From contig QHBQ01000384.1 of the NCBI GenBank assembly GCA_003243865.1, positions 1 through 6,663 on the forward strand: a stretch of DNA of 6,663 bases. The letters are read 5' to 3'. Of the stretch, positions 1 to 4,887 are shown in pieces. Positions within the stretch are counted from its first letter, which is position 1. Each line of letters begins with the position of its first letter. The position numbers and the translations under genes were made by a program. This DNA is from Candidatus Chloroheliales bacterium. Lineage in GTDB: Bacteria; Chloroflexota; Chloroflexia; QHBQ01. Below the pieces are notes generated by a model. It was not told the DNA's origin. It searched no databases and saw only the letters and a list, made by a program, of their open reading frames with translations.

Positions 1-581
1 TGTTCGGCGATGCCCGCGATCTCCAGTACCCGCTGACCGAACACGCCCTGGTAGGCAAGGTTGTGGATGGTGTAGAGGCTGGCGGTCTTGCTGAAGAAGG
101 GGTCGTCCTTGTAGATGGTCTTCAGCCAGTTGGGGATGATCGCGGTTTGCCAGTCGTTGCAGTGGATGATGTCGGGCCGCCAGTTGAGCTTCTTGAGCAT
201 CTCCACTGCGGCGCGGCAGTAGAGGATGAAGCGTTCGTCGTCGTCGGGGTAGCTGTAGATACCCTCGCGGTCGAAATAGTGTTCGTTGTGGACGAAGTAG
301 ACGGGGATGTGTTCGGCGATACTGCCTTCGAGGATGTCCACGTCTACGCTGTGGCCGTCCATCGGCACGGGGAATGGCTCGACTAGCGGCTTGAGGTTGA
401 ACTTGGCGTTGTCAATCCGACCGTACTTGGGCATCACCACCCGCACATCGTGACCCAGCTTGTTAAGGGCGATGGGCAGGGCGCCCGCCACATCGGCGAG
501 ACCACCAACTTTGGCAAACGGCACTACCTCGGCGGCGACGATCAGGATCTTCAGCGGCTTACTGCTGCTTTGGTTATCCAC
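1..581 (-). CDS. glgA: Glycogen synthase (ADP-glucose type, GT5), N-terminal part
   Basis: Cytoplasmic enzyme that adds glucose from ADP-glucose to the growing alpha-1,4-glucan in glycogen synthesis. The window holds 193 codons of a protein normally around 480 residues; the C-terminal Rossmann domain lies beyond the left edge. Seen directly: the start region KILIVAAEVVPFAKVGGLAD, with the ADP-glucose-binding K-V-G-G-L at residues 24-28; I-H-C-N-D-W-Q-T at 139-146; and H-N-L-A-Y-Q-G at 173-179. These three motifs in this order are diagnostic of bacterial/plant starch and glycogen synthases. The start chosen is GTG at 581, because no in-frame ATG exists upstream before the predicted promoter. 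This gives a ten-residue polar leader (DNQSSSKPL) before the usual start of the family. It is transcribed divergently from the secreted-protein pair and has its own promoter. No frameshift is visible. Function is near certain; the exact start is less so. Confidence 0.96.
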   Translation of the reverse strand, partial: MDNQSSSKPLKILIVAAEVVPFAKVGGLADVAGALPIALNKLGHDVRVVMPKYGRIDNAKFNLKPLVEPFPVPMDGHSVDVDILEGSIAEHIPVYFVHNEHYFDREGIYSYPDDDERFILYCRAAVEMLKKLNWRPDIIHCNDWQTAIIPNWLKTIYKDDPFFSKTASLYTIHNLAYQGVFGQRVLEIAGIAE

Positions 582-600
582 AGGTTTGATTTTGCTCCTT
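579..600 (-). promoter_or_regulatory. glgA ribosome binding site with distant GTG start
   Basis: Reading leftwards, AAGGAG (600-595) is followed by 13 bases and then GTG (581-579). The Shine-Dalgarno sequence is strong but the spacer is longer than the usual 5-9 bases. The other in-frame options are an ATC codon four bases after GGAG and a CTG at 554, both poorer as start codons. GTG at 581 is therefore the best available choice, but not a secure one. Confidence 0.5.
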
Positions 601-668
601 CTTGCAAACGTGAGGGTGGGAAGCGCCGTTGCCTCTGCCCGGGCGGGTAGACATAAACTGATGGGCAA

Positions 669-697
669 ATCATAGCATAAGGTGGGGGATTTGGCAA
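669..697 (-). promoter_or_regulatory. Predicted sigma70-type promoter for glgA
   Basis: On the minus strand, TTGCCA (697-692, five of six matches to TTGACA) is separated by exactly 17 bases from TATGAT (674-669, five of six matches to TATAAT). Transcription would start near 661-662, giving a leader of about 80 bases before the GTG at 581. It sits in the AT-richer gap directly upstream of the glgA Shine-Dalgarno. Inferred from consensus match only. Confidence 0.6.
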
Positions 698-811
698 GCG
701 TGCTGCCTATCAACATTTGCGCGGATGGGTACTCCTTCCCCCAAGCTATGACCCTGGTGGATTCATTTTGCCAGCTCCAGATAAATTGCTAGAAAAGTGG
801 TGGAAAAATCC

Positions 812-840
812 TTGCATTTGCCGATGTTTAGTGCTACAAT
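812..840 (+). promoter_or_regulatory. Predicted extended -10 promoter for the secreted-protein operon
   Basis: TTGCAT (812-817) is a weak -35 matching only the TTG half. It is followed at a 17-base spacing by TACAAT (835-840, five of six matches to TATAAT). The TG at 832-833 gives the extended -10 form TGnTACAAT, which can compensate for a poor -35. The A-rich run AAAAGTGGTGGAAAAA just upstream may help polymerase binding. The start point would be near 846-848, leaving a leader of about 65 bases before the ATG at 912. Consensus-based inference. Confidence 0.6.
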
Positions 841-866
841 AGTATTGTAGACTACAGCTTGTACAA
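834..866. promoter_or_regulatory. Nested palindromes over the -10 and start point: candidate operator
   Basis: CTACAATA-G-TATTGTAG (834-850) is a perfect 17-base palindrome with 8-base arms. It includes the whole -10 hexamer and the predicted start point. Its right arm is shared by a second perfect palindrome, TGTAG-A-CTACA (846-856), and TTGTACAA (859-866) is a third. The result is an alternating series of TACA and TGTA half-sites at 835, 846, 853 and 860. Position and symmetry suit a dimeric repressor blocking polymerase. No regulator gene lies in the window and I assign no regulator family. Confidence 0.45.
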
Positions 867-899
867 CACACCGTATTGCCGCCCGCTTATTACCTCGAT

Positions 900-904
900 A
901 GGAG
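900..904 (+). promoter_or_regulatory. Ribosome binding site fixing the ATG start at 912
   Basis: AGGAG at 900-904 is followed by a seven-base spacer and ATG at 912. The frame is open upstream to a TTG at 876, but that start lacks a Shine-Dalgarno. It would also put twelve extra residues (MPPAYYLDRRPR) in front of a standard signal peptide. The site therefore supports 912 as the start. Confidence 0.85.
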
Positions 905-911
905 ACCCCGA

Positions 912-3302
912 ATGAAGACCCAGCATCGTGTTACCCCCAGGTACTTTCTTCTTGTAGCAATGATTGCCACCCTCAGCCTGCTAGCCTCTAGCTCATGGGC
1001 GCAACCAGCAACCCCAGCCCACCCCGGCTCTCTGCCGCCACCCCAAACTACCGGGGATGTTCCTTCGGTGCCTTCCGCTCCCTCACCTCTGATTGTCTAC
1101 CCCTCCAACCAGCCTGTGCCCTTTACTCGTATCCAGCTTCGCCCGCGTGCTTCTGAGCGTTACATTGTCTGGATTGACCGAGCCGAGTCGCAGCGCCCAG
1201 AGATCAACCCAATGTACGACCAGTCGGATGTGATGGGCCTCGACCTCAAGACCAATCAGCCTATCGTGGTGTCCGATGCGCCAGGGGTTCAGACCGAGCC
1301 TGATGTTTCCGGCCCAATCGTTGTTTGGCAGGACATGAGCCATAGCTGCGCCACCTGCGAGGCCGACATCCTCGGCAAGAACCTCGACACTGGTCAGAGC
1401 TTCACGGTTGCCGCTGGCCCCGATGCGGATGGCAGCGTTGACCACGCCCACCCCGCGATTGCGGGCAAGAATGTTGCTTGGCTTGAACTCAACAAAACCA
1501 CTAGCAGCCTCAAGGTCAAGAACCTCGACACTGGCGCAGTCAAGGTGCTGGCAACCACCCCTCGCAACTCCGGCATCAGCTTCAACCCACCAGCGATGAG
1601 CGACGAGTACATCATCTGGAGCGAGGTTCCGCCTTTTAACGAGGCCAACTTCGGTGCGAACATCGCGCAGCTACGCGCCTACAGAATCAGCGATGGCAAG
1701 ATGATGACCGTAGCCAAAGATGCCATTGTGGGCGGCGGCTATGCGGTTGCAGATCATCGGGTGATTTGGAGCAACAGTCAACTTAACCTTGCTGACCTCG
1801 GCACCGGCACCACTTCTGTTCTTTATCGTGGCGACGCTATAACCCCGGCAATAGGGGGCAACACCGTGGTCTGGAGTATACTCAACCCCAATACTGACAA
1901 GCTGGACGTTTGGGGTTTGGACCTGCGCAACCTCAAGCCCCTGCCGCTCGTTACGGATATAGGCAACAAGCGCAACCCGGTAGTTGCTGGCGACCAACTG
2001 GTGTGGCAGAACGACGGCGGTGTCGGCAACGGCCATGTTACCAACATCTCAGTAGCTGGTGCGCTCGCCACAGCACCTAACCGCCTCGTGTCAATGTCCA
2101 AGCAAACCCCCACACCACAGGCAACCAACAAGCCAGCTGTTACCGGCGCGACTACGCGCAACAGTAGCTACAAAGGGATGTTCGGCGCTGTCTGGGTTAC
2201 CTATAATGGGTGGGGCTATAGTGATCGTGACAACTCAGCTATAAGAGCGCTCGGCGCTGATCGCAACAGCCCTTACTTTGGCTCAGTAGAGGTGCTGAAC
2301 AGCGAGATGAACTACACAACTGGAGGCGCCACCCCGGTTCCTGGGCAGTACGGTGCGTGGGGTCCCCGTGTGGCAAACGCGATGCGTTTCTATCAGGAAA
2401 ATAACAGCTACAAGGTCATAGCCCGTCTTGACCCAACTGGCTTGATCGGAGAGAACAACAGCGGGTACAAACCGGATGATGTAGCGCAAGAGGTGTTGCT
2501 GTTCGCAGGCTGGCGGAACTGGCTGCGGAACATCGAGGTTGAGGCCGAACCAAACGAAGTTTGGCCCCTCAATTGTAGCGCTTGCAGCTGGCCCGGTTCG
2601 CTCGTTTATACCTGGAATGGGCGGAGAGATTACCGTATGTATCTGGCGATCAACGACTTCTACTACGCAGTTTGGGATAGCCTCTACTACTATGAGACCA
2701 ACTGCAGCTACGCACCCAACAACAACTGCCAGTATCTCCGCTACTACTCCTACTGGTCGCCCTCGATGGATCCAGATTATAACCCTCTGACAGATGGGCA
2801 ACCCCAGTTCGGCGACATGGCAGGCATGGTGAACCTCTACGGCGGAGCCTCTCGCTCGGCTCTAGGAGGGATCAGCTACAACGTTTACCCTAATCCTGCA
2901 CGAGACGGAACAGGCGGTCATCTGCCAAACACAACATGGGTGGATTTTACCTGGAACCAGCAATACTGGATTGACCACTATGCCCTCCCTTCGCAGATTT
3001 CTGAGTTTGGCTGGACACCAGGATACATGAACGACCCGCATGACCCCAACAATCCGGGCTGTGGAATTACACAGTACATGAGGTGGCCTGCTTACTCGGG
3101 CATACAAGGATGCTCGGCATTGGATAGAGTTGACCATTACTTCCAAACCGACCTCAACTACTTCCTCACCTCTGCCGAACGTCATAATGCCACATCCGTG
3201 GCCGTCTGGATACTCCGGGGCTGGAGTGACAAAGCGGATGGAATTGATGGAAGTGGCAACAAGAGACAGTGGCTAATTGATTACCAGAACTCAAGCCCGT
3301 AA
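912..3302 (+). CDS. Secreted beta-propeller protein with C-terminal GH-A-like glycosidase domain
   Basis: Predicted 796-residue exported protein, probably binding or cleaving carbohydrate outside the cell; no named family is assigned. Residues 1-30 form a signal peptide (basic start, hydrophobic YFLLVAMIATLSLLA, cleavage after SSSWA before Q31). A Pro-rich linker (31-70) follows. Residues 80-385 form a TolB-like propeller, with seven recurring strands ending in hydrophobic-W: IVW 85-87, VVW 137-139, VAW 188-190, IIW 234-236, VIW 284-286, VVW 319-321, LVW 363-365. After a Thr/Pro-rich linker (about 395-418), the remainder is aromatic-rich and resembles a clan GH-A TIM barrel. I-E-V-E-A-E-P-N-E (541-549) would be the strand-4 acid/base site with E546. 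I-S-E-F-G-W (696-701) would be the strand-7 nucleophile site with E698. The usual Asn before the acid/base Glu is Ala545, so activity is uncertain. All eight cysteines fall into four close pairs, as expected outside the cell. First gene of the pair. Confidence 0.8.
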   Translation: MKTQHRVTPRYFLLVAMIATLSLLASSSWAQPATPAHPGSLPPPQTTGDVPSVPSAPSPLIVYPSNQPVPFTRIQLRPRASERYIVWIDRAESQRPEINPMYDQSDVMGLDLKTNQPIVVSDAPGVQTEPDVSGPIVVWQDMSHSCATCEADILGKNLDTGQSFTVAAGPDADGSVDHAHPAIAGKNVAWLELNKTTSSLKVKNLDTGAVKVLATTPRNSGISFNPPAMSDEYIIWSEVPPFNEANFGANIAQLRAYRISDGKMMTVAKDAIVGGGYAVADHRVIWSNSQLNLADLGTGTTSVLYRGDAITPAIGGNTVVWSILNPNTDKLDVWGLDLRNLKPLPLVTDIGNKRNPVVAGDQLVWQNDGGVGNGHVTNISVAGALATAPNRLVSMSKQTPTPQATNKPAVTGATTRNSSYKGMFGAVWVTYNGWGYSDRDNSAIRALGADRNSPYFGSVEVLNSEMNYTTGGATPVPGQYGAWGPRVANAMRFYQENNSYKVIARLDPTGLIGENNSGYKPDDVAQEVLLFAGWRNWLRNIEVEAEPNEVWPLNCSACSWPGSLVYTWNGRRDYRMYLAINDFYYAVWDSLYYYETNCSYAPNNNCQYLRYYSYWSPSMDPDYNPLTDGQPQFGDMAGMVNLYGGASRSALGGISYNVYPNPARDGTGGHLPNTTWVDFTWNQQYWIDHYALPSQISEFGWTPGYMNDPHDPNNPGCGITQYMRWPAYSGIQGCSALDRVDHYFQTDLNYFLTSAERHNATSVAVWILRGWSDKADGIDGSGNKRQWLIDYQNSSP
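1161..2009 (+). repeat. Seven degenerate propeller-blade repeats (protein level)
   Basis: Residues 84-366 of the 912-3302 product contain seven copies of a strand ending hydrophobic-hydrophobic-W, often preceded by 'G', 'D' or 'N' and followed by an acidic or polar residue (YIVWID, PIVVWQD, NVAWLE, YIIWSE, RVIWSN, TVVWSI, QLVWQN). They are spaced roughly 35-52 residues apart. Between them lie 'LDLKTNQPIVV' or 'KNLDTGAVKVL' type strands typical of TolB/WD40-like propellers. The repeats are diverged at DNA level. Confidence 0.7.
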
Positions 3303-3326
3303 AGTGGGCCGCAAAGGGTTAAACCG

Positions 3327-4817
3327 ATGAAAAAGCTTCAAGCACTGGTCGTGCTGGCGCTGCTGGCTACCCTTGTGGTGGCCAGCAGCCCAGCCTCAGC
3401 ACAAGGGGGCAGCCACTACTTCCCTAAAACCGGCCACACGGTCAAAGGCCGCTTCCTGCAATACTGGCAGCAGCATGGTGGATTGGCCCAGCAGGGCTAC
3501 CCCATCAGCGATGAGCTTCAGGAGCGCAGCGACACCGATGGCAAGGTCTACACGGTGCAATACTTTGAGCGAGCGATGTTCGAGTACCATGCCGAGAACC
3601 AGCCGCCCAACGATGTGCTGCTCAGTCTGCTGGGTAACTTCAGCTACAAGCTGAAGTACCCTAACGGCGCATCTGGGCAAACCATCAACTCCAGCGCTGG
3701 CTCCATCTACTTCCCACAGACCGGGCATCGGCTCGGCGGCGTGTTTCTTGGTTACTGGCAGAGACATGGTGGACTGATGCAGCAGGGCTACCCGATCAGC
3801 AACGAGTTTCAGGAGGCTGGCACTGATGGTATAACCCGCACCGTGCAATACTTCGAGCGGGCGGTGTTCGAGCTACACCCAGAGAACGTGGGTACGCCCT
3901 ATGAGGTGCTACTCACTCAACTGGGCACGCTACGTTACCATGCCCCTTTGCCCAACAAGTTTTTGTATAGTATTACCATGGTCTCGCCCACTGAAGGCTG
4001 GGCAGTGGGCGAAAGCGGTATTATCCTGCACTACACTGGTGGCGGGTGGCGGCAGGTAGCTAGCCCGGTGCAGGAAGGCTCCTTGTTCAGCATTAGCATG
4101 GACTCGGCTGAGGATGGTTGGGCGGTGGGCCATAGTAATGTGCTGCATTATATCAATGGTGTGTGGCAGGACGCTTCTAACACCTTTCCCCGGCTGGCGA
4201 ACCCCCTACCTCCGCCTAATAGAAAGGGACTAATCAGCGTAGATATGGTCTCCCCAGATACTGGATGGATGATTGCCGACGGCGGCATTCTTCGCTACAG
4301 CAACGGACAATGGGGGTTTGACTATTTCTACGATAATCCACGTATGACTGGCCCTATCCTAGCCAATATCAAGATGGTTTCAGCCAGCGAAGGGTGGACG
4401 GTGGGTTCGTCCGCCGTCCTGCACTATCAAAACGGCTCTTGGGGAGTTAGCTATCCAAACTCTGAGCATCCGAGCATAGGTGTTGTGGACTTTGGAATAG
4501 TATCCAGTAATGATGTATGGACGGTTGGTATCGGAGGTTTTCTGCATTATGACGGAAGCACCTGGAACAAAGTAGCGAGTTCCATCAGCACGCTCCTGCT
4601 TAGTGTCTACATGACCTCTGCTACTGATGGCTGGACCGTGGGCGAGGCTGGCACCATCTTGCACTATAACGGTAGCGCCTGGCAACAGGTTCCTAGCCCC
4701 ACCGACAAATATCTTGAGGCTGTGCAGATGGTCTCATCCATCGAAGGCTGGGCCGTAGGCGAAGCTGGCACTATCCTGCATTACCAGAATGGCACGTGGA
4801 GTGTCTACCAGCAGTAA
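3327..4817 (+). CDS. Secreted protein: two FPxTGH modules plus seven-bladed Ycf48-like propeller
   Basis: A 496-residue exported protein of unknown function. Residues 1-25 are a signal peptide (MKK, then LQALVVLALLATLVVAS, cleavage after ASA before Q26). Residues 30-108 and 128-204 are two copies of a module (YFPxTGH, YWQxHGGL, QQGYPIS, TVQYFERAxFE) that I know from secreted Chloroflexi proteins. Its 'HGGL..GYPIS' part resembles LGFP-type cell-wall repeats, but that link is inference. Residues 215-491 hold seven repeats of the form 'MVS..GWAVGEAGTILHYxNGxW', matching the seven-bladed Ycf48/BNR-like propeller fold. That fold binds ligands or scaffolds complexes; no catalytic residues are recognised. 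The protein has no cysteine. It starts 24 bases after the upstream stop, with AAAGGG (3313-3318) eight bases before the ATG and no internal promoter seen, so co-transcription is likely. A strong terminator follows. A ligand- or wall-binding surface protein is the best guess. Confidence 0.85.
   Translation: MKKLQALVVLALLATLVVASSPASAQGGSHYFPKTGHTVKGRFLQYWQQHGGLAQQGYPISDELQERSDTDGKVYTVQYFERAMFEYHAENQPPNDVLLSLLGNFSYKLKYPNGASGQTINSSAGSIYFPQTGHRLGGVFLGYWQRHGGLMQQGYPISNEFQEAGTDGITRTVQYFERAVFELHPENVGTPYEVLLTQLGTLRYHAPLPNKFLYSITMVSPTEGWAVGESGIILHYTGGGWRQVASPVQEGSLFSISMDSAEDGWAVGHSNVLHYINGVWQDASNTFPRLANPLPPPNRKGLISVDMVSPDTGWMIADGGILRYSNGQWGFDYFYDNPRMTGPILANIKMVSASEGWTVGSSAVLHYQNGSWGVSYPNSEHPSIGVVDFGIVSSNDVWTVGIGGFLHYDGSTWNKVASSISTLLLSVYMTSATDGWTVGEAGTILHYNGSAWQQVPSPTDKYLEAVQMVSSIEGWAVGEAGTILHYQNGTWSVYQQ
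3414..3938 (+). repeat. Tandem duplication of the FPxTGH module
   Basis: Codons 30-108 (3414-3650) and 128-204 (3708-3938) encode two clearly homologous modules of nearly equal length. Shared key residues are Y-F-P-x-T-G-H, F-L, Y-W-Q, H-G-G-L, Q-Q-G-Y-P-I-S, T-D-G, T-V-Q-Y-F-E-R-A, F-E, E-N, V-L-L and L-G. They are separated by a Ser/Asn/Gly-rich linker of about 20 residues. Divergence is substantial, so the duplication is old. Confidence 0.9.
3969..4799 (+). repeat. Seven 'GWxVG...ILHYxNGxW' propeller repeats
   Basis: Seven blades, at codons 215-241, 255-280, 304-329, 347-372, 387-413, 426-452 and 465-491. Each shows a hydrophobic strand, S-x-x-x-G-W-x-V-G, a short turn, then L-H-Y-x-x-G-x-W. 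Blade 3 is the most altered (G-W-M-I-A-D, and R in place of H), and blade 5 has V-W in place of G-W. Blades 6 and 7 are the most alike at both protein and DNA level. A Pro-rich insertion lies between blades 2 and 3 (about codons 281-300). Confidence 0.9.
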
Positions 4818-4824
4818 GCCAACC

Positions 4825-4876
4825 TCCATGGCGGCGAACATGAGTCATCTCGATGTTTGTCGCCATCGGATTTTTT
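4825..4876 (+). terminator. Rho-independent terminator of the secreted-protein operon
   Basis: ATGGCGGCGAACAT (4828-4841) pairs with ATGTTTGTCGCCAT (4853-4866) over 14 positions, including two G-T wobbles. TCC (4825-4827) can pair with GGA (4868-4870) past a bulged C, and GAG (4842-4844) with CTC (4849-4851) inside the loop. TTTTTT (4871-4876) follows at once. It lies just after the stop at 4815-4817. On the opposite strand the hairpin is not followed by a T-run, so it should act mainly on rightward transcription. Confidence 0.88.
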
Positions 4877-4887
4877 GCCACCTTATT

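Larger units (their letters stand above)
582..911. other. Divergent intergenic region between glgA and the secreted-protein pair
   Basis: This 330-base stretch separates two divergent genes and contains no convincing coding sequence. It holds the leftward glgA promoter and leader (about 582-697), a rightward promoter with overlapping palindromes (about 812-866), and the leader and ribosome binding site of the downstream gene (to 911). The middle portion, about 700-790, shows no motif, hairpin or repeat that I can support. An A-rich stretch at 791-809 lies just upstream of the rightward -35 and could act as an UP-like element. Confidence 0.75.

Noticed and set aside
63..386. Plus-strand open frame rich in Val, Asp and Gly opposite glgA
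   Set aside because: It is a shadow of glgA. The opposite strand carries diagnostic glycogen synthase motifs.
634..645. GCCCGGGC palindrome in the glgA leader
   Set aside because: An eight-base GC palindrome is expected by chance in GC-rich DNA, is too short for a leader hairpin of note, and no T-run follows.
876..911. Longer version of the 912 gene starting at TTG 876
   Set aside because: There is no Shine-Dalgarno before the TTG, and the extra residues would precede an otherwise normal signal peptide. AGGAG at 900-904 fits ATG 912.
2283..2801. Minus-strand open frame of 172 codons inside the glycosidase-like domain
   Set aside because: It is antisense to a well-supported secreted protein, with no promoter, no ribosome binding site and no domain.
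3420..3437. F-P-x-T-G motifs in the 3327-4817 product, resembling sortase LPxTG/FPxTG signals
   Set aside because: They occur twice inside the N-terminal modules, followed by His and more folded sequence. There is no C-terminal hydrophobic segment and basic tail, so they are not sorting signals.
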